Source of the DNA: Cryobacterium adonitolivorans
GTDB taxonomy: Bacteria; Actinomycetota; Actinomycetes; Actinomycetales; Microbacteriaceae
DNA: 64,000 nt
Direction: 5' to 3'
NCBI RefSeq assembly: GCF_004402695.1
Contig: NZ_SOFL01000028.1
Coordinates: 1,360 to 65,359, forward strand
Shown here: positions 16,688 to 25,644 of the stretch, in pieces
Position numbering within the stretch: position 1 is the first letter of the stretch
Layout of the letters: each line of letters opens with the position of its first letter
Made by a program: the position numbers and the translations under genes
Notes under the pieces: model-generated
Database searches by the model: none
What the model was told of the DNA's origin: nothing
The model's input: only the letters and a program-made list of their open reading frames with translations

Positions 16688-17671
16688 CTATCCCTTGGTC
16701 GAACCCGCCAGCAGGCCGCGCACGAAGTAGCGCTGCAAGCTGAAGAACACGATCAACGGCACGACCAGCGACACGAACGCGGCCGCCGTCAGGCGCTGCC
16801 AGTCCTGGCCCCTGGTGCCGGTCAGCTCCGCCAGTCTCTGCGTGAGCGGCGCCACATCCTGCGTGCCGCCCGAGAAGATCAACGCCACGAGCAGGTCGTT
16901 CCAAACCCAGAGGAACTGGAAGATCGCGAACGATGCCAGCGCCGGAACCGCCAGCGGTAGCACGATCCTGAAGAAGACCTGGCCGTGGCTGGCGCCATCC
17001 ACCCTGGCCGCCTCAATGACCTCACCGGGAATCTCGGAGATGAAGTTGTGCAGCAGGAAGATCGCCAGTGGCAGCGCGAAGATCGTGTGCGCGATCCAGA
17101 CCGGCAGGTAGCCCTGTTCGGGAATCATCGGGATCAGTTCATGGATCCAGATTTGCCCAGGCCGCAGGAACTGGGTGAACATCTGTAGCAGCGGGATCAA
17201 CGCGAGCTGCAGCGGCACGATCTGCAGCGCGAATATCAGCACGAACAGGGCGCCGCTCCACTTGAACTTGATCCAGGCGAAGGCGTAGGCGGCCATCGCC
17301 GCGATCACCAGCGGGAACAGCGTGGCTGGGATCGCGATGGCCAGCGAGTTCACGAAGTATGCGCCCAGCTGCGGGGACGACTGCGAGGTGCTGAACAGCA
17401 CTTCCTGGTAGTTGGCCAGGGTGAAGCCCGGGTTCTGGAAGATCGTCCACCAACCGGTGGTGCTGATCAGGCCGGCCGGCCTGAACGATGAGATGAACAG
17501 CCCGAAGGTGGGCAGGGTCCACAGCACCGCGATGACGAGGGCCACGGCGGTCGCCGTGCGCGAGGTGAGCCGTCGCTTCACCCGTGAGGCCTTGCCGACC
17601 ACCTCGGCGGTCGAGTCGGCCTTGCCCTTCGCGGTGCCCGGGATGGGCAGGTCGACTACGTTGTCGCTCAT
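16688..17671 (-). CDS. Carbohydrate ABC transporter permease, MalG type (second system)
   Basis: 327 residues with about six membrane helices from residue 38. The EAA loop reads EAARVDGASHGQVFFRIVLP near residue 219. It is the last gene of the second CUT1 sugar operon and overlaps the MalF-type permease by 4 bp (ATGA). A large loop (NPGFTLANYQEVLFSTSQSS) faces outside. No dedicated ATPase is encoded nearby, so a shared ATPase is expected, as for the first system. Confidence 0.92.
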   Translation of the reverse strand: MSDNVVDLPIPGTAKGKADSTAEVVGKASRVKRRLTSRTATAVALVIAVLWTLPTFGLFISSFRPAGLISTTGWWTIFQNPGFTLANYQEVLFSTSQSSPQLGAYFVNSLAIAIPATLFPLVIAAMAAYAFAWIKFKWSGALFVLIFALQIVPLQLALIPLLQMFTQFLRPGQIWIHELIPMIPEQGYLPVWIAHTIFALPLAIFLLHNFISEIPGEVIEAARVDGASHGQVFFRIVLPLAVPALASFAIFQFLWVWNDLLVALIFSGGTQDVAPLTQRLAELTGTRGQDWQRLTAAAFVSLVVPLIVFFSLQRYFVRGLLAGSTKG

Positions 17672-18639
17672 CGGATCTCCCTCTGCTGACGCAGGACTCG
17701 TACGTTATAGATGACGATCGGCAGCACCAGGAGGAACAGCACGATCGCGAGCGCGGCGCCTCGGCCCTGCTCGCCGGCCCGGAAGGCCTGGGTGTACATC
17801 TCGTTGGCGATGACGCTGGTGTCGAAGTTACCGGCGGTCATGGTGCGCACGATGTCGAACACCTTGAGGGTGGCGATCGAGATTGTGGTGATCACCACCA
17901 CCAGCGAACCGCGGATGCCCGGCAGGGTCACGTTGGTGAACCGCTGCCACGGGTTGGTGCCGTCCAGCTGCGCGGCCTCGATCTGCTCGGTCGGAACACC
18001 CTTGATCGCAGCGGAGCAGATGACCATGGCGAATCCGGTTTGGATCCAGATCATCACGACGATCAGCAGGAAGGTGTTGATCGGCGAGGTCTGCAGCCAC
18101 TGCACGGGTTCGGCGCCGAACCACACCAGGATCTGGTTGAGCAGGCCGATCTGGGCGCTGTCGCCGGACTTGTAGTCGTAGACGAAGCGCCAGATGATGC
18201 CGGCGCCCACGAAGGAAATCGCCATGGGCATGAAGACCAGCGCCTTGAAGTATTTCTCGCCGCGGGACTTGTCGATGAACAGCGCATAGGCCAGGCCGAT
18301 GGCGGTGGAGAGAATCGGCACCACGACGACCCAGATCACGGTGTTGCCGAGGGTGATGAGTGCGGCCGGCTGGGTGAACATCCAGACGAAGTTCTCGCCG
18401 CCCACCCATTCGCCGGAACTGTTGCTGAATGCCAGCAGGGAGGTCCGGAAGGCGGGGTAGATGAGTCCGACAGCCAGCAGGATCAGGGCGGGGAGCAGGA
18501 AGAAGGCAAGTTGCCAGTAGTCGCGCCCACGTTTGGGCGCCTTGTCGATAAGGAACAGCACAAGCCCGATAACGAGCGAGAAGGCGGCGAGGGCCGCTAC
18601 CACCTGAATTATCTTGCCGAGCAGATCTGCGGTCGTCAT
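17668..18639 (-). CDS. Carbohydrate ABC transporter permease, MalF type (second system)
   Basis: 323 residues from ATG 18639, chosen because a membrane helix follows directly (IIQVVAALAAFSLVIGLVLF) and the longer frame upstream has no ribosome binding site. There is an extra N-terminal helix compared with the first system's MalF, then the usual six. The EAA motif reads EAAQLDGTNPWQRFTNVTLP. It overlaps the next permease by 4 bp. A 103-bp gap with a hairpin separates it from the binding-protein gene. Confidence 0.9.
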   Translation of the reverse strand: MTTADLLGKIIQVVAALAAFSLVIGLVLFLIDKAPKRGRDYWQLAFFLLPALILLAVGLIYPAFRTSLLAFSNSSGEWVGGENFVWMFTQPAALITLGNTVIWVVVVPILSTAIGLAYALFIDKSRGEKYFKALVFMPMAISFVGAGIIWRFVYDYKSGDSAQIGLLNQILVWFGAEPVQWLQTSPINTFLLIVVMIWIQTGFAMVICSAAIKGVPTEQIEAAQLDGTNPWQRFTNVTLPGIRGSLVVVITTISIATLKVFDIVRTMTAGNFDTSVIANEMYTQAFRAGEQGRGAALAIVLFLLVLPIVIYNVRVLRQQREIR

Positions 18640-18699
18640 TGGCCGGACCCTTCTATGGTCTCGAGAGAGGGGGTGGTGAAAAGTGTGGGGGGTCATGCA

Positions 18700-18731
18700 G
18701 GGGTGGGCCCGCCTCGCGGCGGACCCACCCC
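18700..18731 (-). terminator. Hairpin after the second binding-protein gene
   Basis: A 14-bp stem with a single mismatch (GGGGTGGGCCCGCC against GGCGGACCCACCCC) and a TCGC loop begins 11 bp after the binding-protein stop. It has the same place and shape as the hairpin at 4738-4769 in the first sugar operon, and probably lowers permease expression or stabilises the upstream message. Confidence 0.6.
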
Positions 18732-18742
18732 GGAATGCGGAA

Positions 18743-20104
18743 CTAGCTCTTCGGCCAGCTCGACTCGATGGTGTCGACAACCTTCTGGGTGTCGTCGCCG
18801 CTCAGCCAGGACACAATGCCCTTCCAGAACGAGTCGGTGCCAACGGCACCCGGCATCAGGTCAGAGCCGTCGAAACGGAAGACCGTGTTCGGGTCCTGCA
18901 GGATCTCAACGCTCTGCTTCAGGATGTCGCTGGAGGCCAGCGAGGCGTCGAGGCCGGTGTTGGCACTGATGACGCCCTTGAGCGCCACGCGGTTGTTCGC
19001 CCACGTGTCGCTGGAGAGGTAGCTGAGCACTGCGGTGATTTCGTCGCTTTCGGCGAAGGCACTGACGAGCTCGCCACCACCGGTGACGGCCTGCTCTCCA
19101 CCGGACTCAGCGGGCGGCAGGAGGAACGCGTAGACGTCGCCGTCGGGCGCAACCGTGGCGTCAGACCCATCGGCGTTCTTCCAGAAGCCCTCGTAGAACG
19201 AGGCCTGGTGGTGCAGCGCGCAGGTGCCATCGAGGACCGGGAGGCCGGCGTCGCCGAACTCCGTGGAGATGATCGACGAGACGTCGCCGAGTCCGGCGTT
19301 GACGTACTCCGGGTTCTTCAGGATGTCGCCGACCGAGTTGAATGCGGTGACGATGGCAGGGTCGTTGAACGGGATCTCGTGCGTGACCCACTTGTCGTAG
19401 GTTTCCGCGCCGGCCTGGCGAAGAACGTAGTCCTCAACCCAGTCCGTTCCCGGCCAACCCGTGGCGTCGCCCGAACCCACGCCAGCGCACCACGGCACGG
19501 TGCCGTCACTGGCGATCTGCGCGGTGAGGTCCATCATCTCGTCGAGCGAGGTGGGGATCTCGTAGCCCTTCTCCTTGAACTCCGAGGGCGAGTACCAGAC
19601 GTAGCCCTTGACGCTGGCCATCAGCGGTGCGGCGTAGAAGGTGCCGTCGGCCGCGGTGCCGTAGCCCTTCCAGTCGGCGGACCACCACTCGTCGACGTTG
19701 GCTTCCACGGCTGCGGGTGCGGCCTTGAGGAAGCCGGCATCCGCGAGCTTGTTGAACAGGCCCGGCTGAGGAATGATGCCGATGTCCGGGGCGCTGCCAC
19801 CCTCGGCCAGAACGGCGATCTGAGCCTCGAACTCCTTGGTGCCCGTGTAGTTCACGGTGATGCCGGTGCAAGCCTGGAAGTCGGCCCAGGACTTCACGAG
19901 CCGGTCGGCTTCATCGTCCTGAATGGTGCCGCCGATGGTGACCTCGGGGCTGCCCTCAAAGGTGCCGTAGTCGGTGTAAGCGGCGCAGTCGGTGTCTTCT
20001 GCGGTCTGGGCGGCGATGTCGCCGGTACAGCCGGCCAGGGCGAGTCCCATCACTGCGGCTGCAGCGACCGGGACCAAGAGCCGGCGATGCTGTTTCACGC
20101 TCAT
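18743..20104 (-). CDS. Sugar ABC transporter substrate-binding lipoprotein (second system)
   Basis: 453 residues from ATG 20104, preceded by GAGGAGGA. The signal peptide ends in the lipobox LALAGC, Cys about residue 27. The mature protein is an extracellular solute-binding protein family 1 member, with a late FPGTDWVEDYVL region and a long C-terminal lobe. It resembles alpha-glucoside/oligosaccharide-binding proteins (AglE/ThuE-like), but the ligand is not certain. It is the first gene of the operon that continues into two permeases. LacI-type operators lie in its promoter region. Confidence 0.9.
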   Translation of the reverse strand: MSVKQHRRLLVPVAAAAVMGLALAGCTGDIAAQTAEDTDCAAYTDYGTFEGSPEVTIGGTIQDDEADRLVKSWADFQACTGITVNYTGTKEFEAQIAVLAEGGSAPDIGIIPQPGLFNKLADAGFLKAAPAAVEANVDEWWSADWKGYGTAADGTFYAAPLMASVKGYVWYSPSEFKEKGYEIPTSLDEMMDLTAQIASDGTVPWCAGVGSGDATGWPGTDWVEDYVLRQAGAETYDKWVTHEIPFNDPAIVTAFNSVGDILKNPEYVNAGLGDVSSIISTEFGDAGLPVLDGTCALHHQASFYEGFWKNADGSDATVAPDGDVYAFLLPPAESGGEQAVTGGGELVSAFAESDEITAVLSYLSSDTWANNRVALKGVISANTGLDASLASSDILKQSVEILQDPNTVFRFDGSDLMPGAVGTDSFWKGIVSWLSGDDTQKVVDTIESSWPKS

Positions 20105-20194
20105 GCAAATCCTCCTCGTTGAGTAATGCTGGTGGCCGTATCGGTTTGACCGGTCGGGCCGAATGTGTGGTTCAGGTGCTCTGGGTTCCAGATA

Positions 20195-20356
20195 TGGAAA
20201 CGGTTGCATAAGGAACCGGTTCCACACCACAAAGTACGGCACAGAATCGATCGACACAAGCCCGACTTGGTTACAGGTTGACAAAGATAACGCTCTCACG
20301 ACATTGGCCCTTCGAATCAGTCACACTTCGGTGTCGAATTTCTGGAACCGATTCCA
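20195..20356. promoter_or_regulatory. Three LacI-type operators between binding-protein and regulator genes
   Basis: The 308-bp region between the two divergent genes holds TGGAAACGGTTGCA (20195-20208), GGAACCGGTTCC (20212-20223, perfect palindrome) and TGGAACCGATTCCA (20343-20356). All fit the LacI family pattern TGnAAnCGnTTnCA. Two sit near the binding-protein start and one near the regulator start, suiting repression of both directions and possible looping over about 135 bp. The rest of the region is AT-richer promoter sequence without genes. Confidence 0.75.
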
Positions 20357-20413
20357 CCCCTGTCGTCGAACGGCTATGGTGTGCACAGCGGTTCCAACGA
20401 TGGGGAGGCTGGC

Positions 20414-21424
20414 ATGAGCGCGATCGCCGATGTCGCACGCCTGGCCGGTGTCGCCAAGGCCACGGCCTCCCGTGCCCTCAGCGGCCGGGGCTACGTGTCG
20501 GAAGAGACGCGCCGAAAGGTGGTCGACGCCGCCACCCTGATCGGTTACGTTGCCTCCCCGAATGCGGCCAGCCTGGTGACCGGGCGCACCAAGAGCATCG
20601 GTGTGATCATTCCGTTCATCAGCCGGTGGTTCTTCTCCGAGGTCCTCGAGAGCCTCGAGCGGTCCCTGCTCGCCGAGGGCTACGACATGACGCTGTACAA
20701 CCTCCCGGCGCACTCGGCCGAACGGGAGCGGGTCTTTGACTTCTTTCTCGCCCGCAAGCGGTTCGACGGTGTCATCTCCGTCGGCGTCGAGCTCAGCGAC
20801 GCCGAGGTCGGGCTCCTGCACCGACTGGGTCGTCCCTTGGTCGGCATCGGCGGTGAGATCCCCGGCGTGCATACCATTGCGATCGACGACACCGCGGCCG
20901 CGCGGTTGGCCACCGAACATCTGCTCAGCCTCGGCCACACCGACATCCGCCACATCGGCGGCGACCAGGTGGACCAGATGGATTTCGCTGTGCACACGAA
21001 AAGGCTCACCGGCTTCAATATGGCCATGAGTGCCGCCGGGCTGTCCGCGGATGGCTGCTTCGCCCCCTGCGCCTTCACGGTTCCCGGCGGGTACGGCGCC
21101 GGCCTGGCCTTGTTCGGCGACCCGCACCGGCGGCCGACGGCGGTCTTTGCGGCCAGCGACGAGATCGCGTTCGGCCTCATCGTCGCGGCCAGGGAACTCG
21201 GCATCCTGATTCCGTCCGAACTCTCGGTGATCGGCATCGACGGGCATCCCTATGCCGAGATGTTCCGGCTCACCACCATCGAACAGCACCCGCGCAACCA
21301 GGCCAGGATGGCCGTGGAGTCCCTGTTGCGCGCGCTCGAGCAGCCGTCGGCGCCGGTGACCCCGGGGCTGACGAGGGCGCCGACCAACTTGGTGATGCGC
21401 TCGAGCACGAGTGCACCGCGGTGA
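20414..21424 (+). CDS. LacI-family transcriptional regulator (second sugar ABC system)
   Basis: 336 residues from ATG 20414, chosen because GGGGAGG lies 5 bases upstream and the HTH starts at once (IADVARLAGVAKATASRALS). The sensor domain has GVIIPFISRWFFSEVLESLE and FAASDEIAFGLI. It is divergent from the second sugar ABC operon and sits beside three canonical CG-centred operators, so it is very likely the operon's local repressor. The effector is unknown. Confidence 0.92.
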   Translation: MSAIADVARLAGVAKATASRALSGRGYVSEETRRKVVDAATLIGYVASPNAASLVTGRTKSIGVIIPFISRWFFSEVLESLERSLLAEGYDMTLYNLPAHSAERERVFDFFLARKRFDGVISVGVELSDAEVGLLHRLGRPLVGIGGEIPGVHTIAIDDTAAARLATEHLLSLGHTDIRHIGGDQVDQMDFAVHTKRLTGFNMAMSAAGLSADGCFAPCAFTVPGGYGAGLALFGDPHRRPTAVFAASDEIAFGLIVAARELGILIPSELSVIGIDGHPYAEMFRLTTIEQHPRNQARMAVESLLRALEQPSAPVTPGLTRAPTNLVMRSSTSAPR

Positions 21425-21446
21425 CTTGCGGGTTAGCCTCGAGGGG

Positions 21447-22433
21447 ATGATTCCCGATTTCCCAGGCACGCCAACCGCCGGCACCGCACCCCTCTGCACG
21501 ACATCCCGCGGCACGACGCCGGATGCCGCGCCCTCGGCATCCACCCGGTATGCACCCCGGCGCCCGTTCGACCTGATGGCCACCATGTCGCCGCACCGCC
21601 GCGGCCGGGGCGACCCCACCGCCCGCGCCGACGCCGCCGGGCTCTGGCGCGCCCAGCGCACCCCGCTCGGACCGGCGACCCTGCTGCTGCGGCACGGTGC
21701 AGACGGCGTCGTCGACGCCCGCGCCTGGGGACCGGGCGCCGAGTGGAGCATCGCCCAGGTGCCCGCGCTGCTGGGCGACGGCGACGACTGGACCGGGCTC
21801 GACCTCGGCGGCCACCCTGCCCTCGCCGAGGTGCGCCGCCGCAACCCCGGCGTCTGGCTGGGCAGCTCCGGGCTGGTCTTCGAGGCCCTGATCCCCGCGA
21901 TCATCGAACAGAAGGTCACCGCCCTCGAGGCCCACCGGGCCTGGTACCGCCTCATCCGCCAGCACGGCGAAGCGGCTCCGGGCCCCGCACCAGAGGGAAT
22001 GATGGTCTCCCCCGGGCCCGACCGCTGGCGGCTGGTGCCGTCGTGGGACTGGCATCGGGCCGGCGTCGATCCACGCCGCTCGCGCACGGCCGTTTCTGTC
22101 GCGGCCGTGGCGGCGTCGGTTGACCGACCGGTCGACGCCGGCACCGTCGCACGGCGGCTGCAGTCCCTGCCCGGCGTCGGCCGCTGGACCGCCGCGGAGG
22201 TGACCCAGCGCTCGCACGGCGACCCCGATTCCGTGAGCGTGGGCGACTACCACCTCGCCGCCCAGGTGGGCTGGGCCCTGACCGGCTCCCCCGTCGACGA
22301 CGACGGAATGCTCGAACTGCTCGAACCCTTCGCGGACCACCGCCAGCGCGTGGTGCGACTCATCCTGGACAGCGGCTACCGTGCCCCGCGCCACGGCCCG
22401 CGCATGACCATCCAGGACCACCGCGCGCACTAA
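21447..22433 (+). CDS. DNA-3-methyladenine glycosylase, HhH-GPD family (AlkA-like)
   Basis: 328 residues. The C-terminal two-thirds form an HhH-GPD fold: EALIPAIIEQKVT near residue 148, the helix-hairpin-helix LPGVGRWTAAEV near residue 241, and a downstream catalytic aspartate in VSVGDYHLAAQVGWAL. It removes alkylated bases in base-excision repair. The N-terminal part is variable and proline/arginine-rich. The ATG start has GAGGGG directly before it, too close for a usual ribosome binding site, so a leaderless or coupled start is possible (the lacI stop is 22 bp upstream). Substrate range is not fixed by sequence. Confidence 0.88.
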   Translation: MIPDFPGTPTAGTAPLCTTSRGTTPDAAPSASTRYAPRRPFDLMATMSPHRRGRGDPTARADAAGLWRAQRTPLGPATLLLRHGADGVVDARAWGPGAEWSIAQVPALLGDGDDWTGLDLGGHPALAEVRRRNPGVWLGSSGLVFEALIPAIIEQKVTALEAHRAWYRLIRQHGEAAPGPAPEGMMVSPGPDRWRLVPSWDWHRAGVDPRRSRTAVSVAAVAASVDRPVDAGTVARRLQSLPGVGRWTAAEVTQRSHGDPDSVSVGDYHLAAQVGWALTGSPVDDDGMLELLEPFADHRQRVVRLILDSGYRAPRHGPRMTIQDHRAH

Positions 22434-22487
22434 CCGGACGCCACGAGTAGGCACCTGCGCTACGACAGCCTGGCGCGGGTGCTCCGG

Positions 22488-23789
22488 TCAGCTGTCGCCG
22501 ACGGCGATGGCCTCGGCTTCCTCGAGGGGGTCCTCGACGGCACCGTCGGCGCGGGCGAGGTGGCGGTGTCCGAGCACGATCACCAGCAGCGCCACGAGAA
22601 CGGCCGCGGCGGCGGCGTAGAAGGGCGTCGCCGAGCTGAAGTGGTCGGCGAGCAGGGTGGCCGCAGGCGGAGCGATCGCCCCACCGAGGAACCGCACCCC
22701 AGAGTACGCGGACGACGCCACGCTTCGGGGCAGGTCGGTGGCCTCCATCACGCTCTCGGTGAGCACGGTGTTCAAGACGCCGAGCAACAGTCCGCCGACG
22801 ATCACGCACCCGACCAGCCCGGTCGCCGACCCGATCAACAGGCCGGCCGCTGCCAGGTCAAGGGCGAGCAAGGGCAGCACGAGCCAAAGCACCCTGCTGC
22901 GGCGCATCCGCCGGGTGAGCAGAGGCGCCACCCAGACCGAGGTCACGGCCAACGAGAGCCCCCATCCGAAGAAGACCAGTCCCAGGTTGACGGCGCTGCC
23001 CAGGCCCAGCGGCACGAGCGCGAACGGCGTGTAGGCCAAGAGCACGAAGAAACCGATGTTGTAGAACAGGGCGGCACCGGCGAGGATGCCCAGACCCGGC
23101 CGGGCCAGCGCCCGGAAGGGGGCGGACAGCCGGGTGGGCACCGGCTGGGGCCCTTCGGTCTTGAGCAACACCACGATAGCGATGAACCCGACGGCCATGA
23201 GGGTGGCGCTGCCGAAGAACGGTCCGCGCCAGCTGATGCTGCCCAGCAGCCCGCCGAGCAGCGGTCCGATCGCGATTCCGAGGCCGAGTGCGGCCTCGTA
23301 GAGGATGATCGCCGAGGATGTTCCACCGGCCGCGGCGCCCACGATGGTGGCCAAGGCTGTGGAGATGAAAAGGGCGTTGCCCAGGCCCCAGCCGGCGCGG
23401 AAGCCGATGATAGATTCGACGTCCTGCGACAGCCCGGCCGCGAGGGCGAACGCGACGATCAGGGCCAGCCCGATCAACAGGGTGCGCTTGGCGCCGATGC
23501 GGCTGGACAGCCAGCTGGTGAAGAACATGGCGATACCGGTGATGAGCAGGTAGCTCGTGAAGAGCATCTCGGTCTCGGTGGGCGTTGCGGCGAGGTCAGC
23601 CGCGATGGCCGGCAGGATCGGGTCGACGAGGCCGATGCCCATGAACGCGATCACGCAGGCGAAGGCCACGGCCCACACCGCCGTTGGCTGGTGCAGGATG
23701 CTGGCGGCCGACGCATCAGGCGCTGGCGCGGCGGCGGTCGGTGCCGCGGACGCGGAGGACACGGTGGCCGGGGCGGCGCGCCGGCTCAT
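22488..23789 (-). CDS. MFS drug/metabolite transporter, DHA1 type
   Basis: 433 residues, 12 predicted membrane segments beginning near residue 35 (VWAVAFACVIAFMGIGLVDP). The MFS motif A loop is present as WLSSRIGAKRTLLIGLALI between TM2 and TM3, and GxxxGPxxGG appears as GIAIGPLLGGLL in TM5. It overlaps the upstream MarR gene by 4 bp, so expression is controlled by that repressor. Probable efflux of a toxic or signalling small molecule. Confidence 0.92.
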   Translation of the reverse strand: MSRRAAPATVSSASAAPTAAAPAPDASAASILHQPTAVWAVAFACVIAFMGIGLVDPILPAIAADLAATPTETEMLFTSYLLITGIAMFFTSWLSSRIGAKRTLLIGLALIVAFALAAGLSQDVESIIGFRAGWGLGNALFISTALATIVGAAAGGTSSAIILYEAALGLGIAIGPLLGGLLGSISWRGPFFGSATLMAVGFIAIVVLLKTEGPQPVPTRLSAPFRALARPGLGILAGAALFYNIGFFVLLAYTPFALVPLGLGSAVNLGLVFFGWGLSLAVTSVWVAPLLTRRMRRSRVLWLVLPLLALDLAAAGLLIGSATGLVGCVIVGGLLLGVLNTVLTESVMEATDLPRSVASSAYSGVRFLGGAIAPPAATLLADHFSSATPFYAAAAAVLVALLVIVLGHRHLARADGAVEDPLEEAEAIAVGDS

Positions 23790-24265
23790 CGGGCGGTCAC
23801 CGTGGGCTCGGCGGCGAGGCGGTGCGGCGCCGCCATCCGTTCGGTGGCCTCAACCCTGTCGCGCAGGATGGCGACCGCGCGTTCGAGTGTCTCGACGTCG
23901 CCGGCGGAGAGGTCGGCAAAGTACGGCAGCAGAGCGGCGGCCAGTTCGGCGCGCCAGGCCGCGAGTGCGGCCTCCCCCGCCGGCGTGCTGGCGATGAGGC
24001 TGACGCGGGCGTCGTCGGGGTCGTTGGTGCGCTCTATCCAGCCGCGGGCAACGAGGCCGCCGGCGAGCTTGGTGGCGGTGGGCTGCGAGACGCGGCTCAG
24101 GTCGGCCAGTTCGCCAAGGCGGATCGGACCGGTGGAGCGCAGCACACTGAGGGTCCGCCACAGGGCGGGTGACTCGGTGCCGCGCGCGGCGCGAGCGGCC
24201 ACGCGGGTGAGGCGGTGGTTGACGGAGACCAGGTCCCCGAGGATTACATGAAGATCTGCGGACAT
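23786..24265 (-). CDS. MarR-family transcriptional regulator
   Basis: 159 residues with a winged helix at 45-115 (IRLGELADLSRVSQPTATKL recognition region, then WIERTNDPDDARVSLI wing). It is the first gene of a two-gene operon with the MFS transporter. An ATAGC-CAA-GCTAT palindrome at 24281-24293, 16 bases before the start, is a likely autoregulatory site. The short distance suggests a leaderless or very short leader. Confidence 0.92.
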   Translation of the reverse strand: MSADLHVILGDLVSVNHRLTRVAARAARGTESPALWRTLSVLRSTGPIRLGELADLSRVSQPTATKLAGGLVARGWIERTNDPDDARVSLIASTPAGEAALAAWRAELAAALLPYFADLSAGDVETLERAVAILRDRVEATERMAAPHRLAAEPTVTAR

Positions 24266-24280
24266 CCCCCCACCCTATAC

Positions 24281-24293
24281 ATAGCCAAGCTAT
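24281..24293. promoter_or_regulatory. Probable MarR operator
   Basis: ATAGC-CAA-GCTAT is a perfect inverted repeat in an AT-rich stretch within 30 bp of the marR start. A minus-strand TATGTATAG lies beside it and may be the -10 region. Confidence 0.5.
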
Positions 24294-24304
24294 ATATCCA
24301 GCCT

Positions 24305-24363
24305 GCGAGCCGTGAGCTTAGCCCCGAAAACTCGGCTTTTTCGGTGCTTTTCTCACGGTTCGC
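24305..24363. repeat. Palindromic intergenic repeat, copy 2
   Basis: Same family as 14642-14706: outer arms GCGAGCCGTGAG and CTCACGGTTCGC, with CCGAAAACTCGGCTTTTTCGG in the centre. This copy lies in the gap downstream of rplL and upstream of marR, both on the minus strand, and does not touch a stop codon. Confidence 0.75.
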
Positions 24364-24375
24364 GGGTTAACGGCA

Positions 24376-24408
24376 ACGGGCGCCGCATCCAATGGATGCG
24401 GCGCCCGT
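24376..24408 (-). terminator. rplJL operon terminator hairpin
   Basis: A perfect 33-bp palindrome with 16-bp arms (ACGGGCGCCGCATCCA) begins 30 bp beyond the rplL stop. Together with the palindromic repeat next to it, this makes two consecutive strong hairpins after the ribosomal operon. Confidence 0.75.
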
Positions 24409-24437
24409 GCGAGTAACTATCCCCTTGCGGGGCGAGA

Positions 24438-24821
24438 TTACTTGAGGGTGACGGTTGCGCCAGCGGCCTCGAGGGAAGCCTTTGCCTTCTCGGCAGCTTC
24501 CTTCGCAACGCCCTCGAGGACGGCCTTCGGCGCGCCATCGACAACGGCCTTGGCCTCGCCGAGGCCCAGGCTGGTGAGCTCGCGCACAACCTTGATGACC
24601 TGGATCTTCTTGTCGCCAACGGCGTCGAGGATGACGTCGAACGCGCTCTGCTCTTCGACCTCTTCGACAGCGGCGGCGGGGCCAGCGGCTCCGGCAGCAG
24701 CGACGGGTGCAGCCGCGGTGACCTCGAAGGTCTCCTCGAATGCCTTGACGAACTCGGAGAGCTCGATGAGGGTGAGGCCCTTGAACTGCTCGAGCAGCTC
24801 TTCAGTGGAAAGCTTTGCCAT
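24438..24821 (-). CDS. rplL: 50S ribosomal protein L7/L12
   Basis: 127 residues. The N-terminal dimerisation domain ([20 protein letters not shown]) is followed by an alanine-rich hinge (residues about 35-55), then the C-terminal factor-binding domain with [20 protein letters not shown] and [20 protein letters not shown]. It forms the stalk that recruits elongation factors. It follows rplJ by 51 bp in a two-gene operon. The length and hinge are standard. Confidence 0.98.
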   Translation of the reverse strand: MAKLSTEELLEQFKGLTLIELSEFVKAFEETFEVTAAAPVAAAGAAGPAAAVEEVEEQSAFDVILDAVGDKKIQVIKVVRELTSLGLGEAKAVVDGAPKAVLEGVAKEAAEKAKASLEAAGATVTLK

Positions 24822-24872
24822 GATTTTTCTCCTATTAGTTTCTTAGTTACTCACCGCGGTACAGGCAGATGC

Positions 24873-25388
24873 CTAGTTCGCGGACTCCTGCTTTTCACGC
24901 AGCGCTTCGATGGTGCGAACAGCCTTCGACAGCGGTGCGTTGAACAGATATGCGGCTCCGAACAGCGAGGCCTTGAAGGCGCCGGCAAGCTTGCCGAGCA
25001 GAACTTCACGGGACTCGAGGTCGGCGAGCTTGCCTACCTCTGCGGCGGTCAGGGGGTTACCGTCGAAGTAACCGCCCTTGACAACCAGGAGAGGGTTTGC
25101 CTTGGTAAAGGCACGCAGCTTCTTCGCGACGGCGACAGGGTCACCGTGTACGAAAGCGATAGCGGACGGACCAACGAGCTCCTCGTCGAAAGACGTGATG
25201 CCGGCGTTGTTGGCCGCGATCTTGGTGAGCGTGTTCTTTACCACGGCGTACGTGGCGTCCTCACTGATGGACGTGCGCAGCTCCTTGAGCTTCGCAACAG
25301 TGAGTCCGCGGTACTCGGTGAGCAGAACGGCGGTCGAGCTCTGGAATTTCTCCTGCAGCTCGGCGACCGTTGCTTCCTTGTTCGCCAT
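24873..25388 (-). CDS. rplJ: 50S ribosomal protein L10
   Basis: 171 residues. The N-terminal rRNA/L11-side domain ([33 protein letters not shown]) and a C-terminal helix for L7/L12 dimers are both present. It anchors the ribosomal stalk. An L10-type leader with an intrinsic terminator lies in the 250 bp upstream, so L10 probably represses its own operon. The gene lies 32.5 kb away from rplKA, with unrelated genes in between. Confidence 0.98.
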   Translation of the reverse strand: MANKEATVAELQEKFQSSTAVLLTEYRGLTVAKLKELRTSISEDATYAVVKNTLTKIAANNAGITSFDEELVGPSAIAFVHGDPVAVAKKLRAFTKANPLLVVKGGYFDGNPLTAAEVGKLADLESREVLLGKLAGAFKASLFGAAYLFNAPLSKAVRTIEALREKQESAN

Positions 25389-25436
25389 GGCGCTCCTCTA
25401 AATATTCATGTGCCGGTAGCCCGGGGCGCAGACATG

Positions 25437-25470
25437 AAAAAAGCCCCAGCGCAAGCGCCGGAGCTGGGGC
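25437..25470 (-). terminator. Attenuator terminator in the rplJ leader
   Basis: On the minus strand GCCCCAGC pairs with GCTGGGGC and is followed by TTTTTT: a canonical intrinsic terminator located 50 bp before the rplJ start. A terminator ahead of a gene, rather than behind it, marks transcription attenuation. Confidence 0.85.
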
Positions 25471-25600
25471 CAGTCGGACTGGCTAACTTCGAACACCTGC
25501 GCGGGCCGTTCACGTGAATGAACCTTCGATCGCTTTTCCATTTCTGGGCAGCGACAACCGGCGGTCTTTGGCTGTTCCCCACCTTACGGGATTCCCCCGG
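25471..25600 (-). promoter_or_regulatory. Ribosomal protein L10 leader RNA
   Basis: The minus-strand leader ahead of the attenuator contains AAAGACCGCCGGTT, typical of the L10/L12-binding stem with an internal purine-rich bulge, and several local hairpins. It fits the L10 leader that binds the L10(L12) complex. The exact ends are estimated. Between this leader and the MFS promoter at 25645 I see no gene. Confidence 0.65.
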
Positions 25601-25644
25601 CGACGTGCAAATCGAGCTCGCGCCCACCCAGGTCCGAAAACTAG

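Noticed and set aside
22479-24251. 590-residue plus-strand frame opposite the MFS and MarR genes
   Set aside because: Covers two real minus-strand genes; Gln/Gly/Arg-rich product without family motifs.
24305-24408. Reading the two consecutive palindromes after rplL as a small RNA gene
   Set aside because: They fit better as a repeat copy plus the operon terminator; no promoter in a suitable place is visible.
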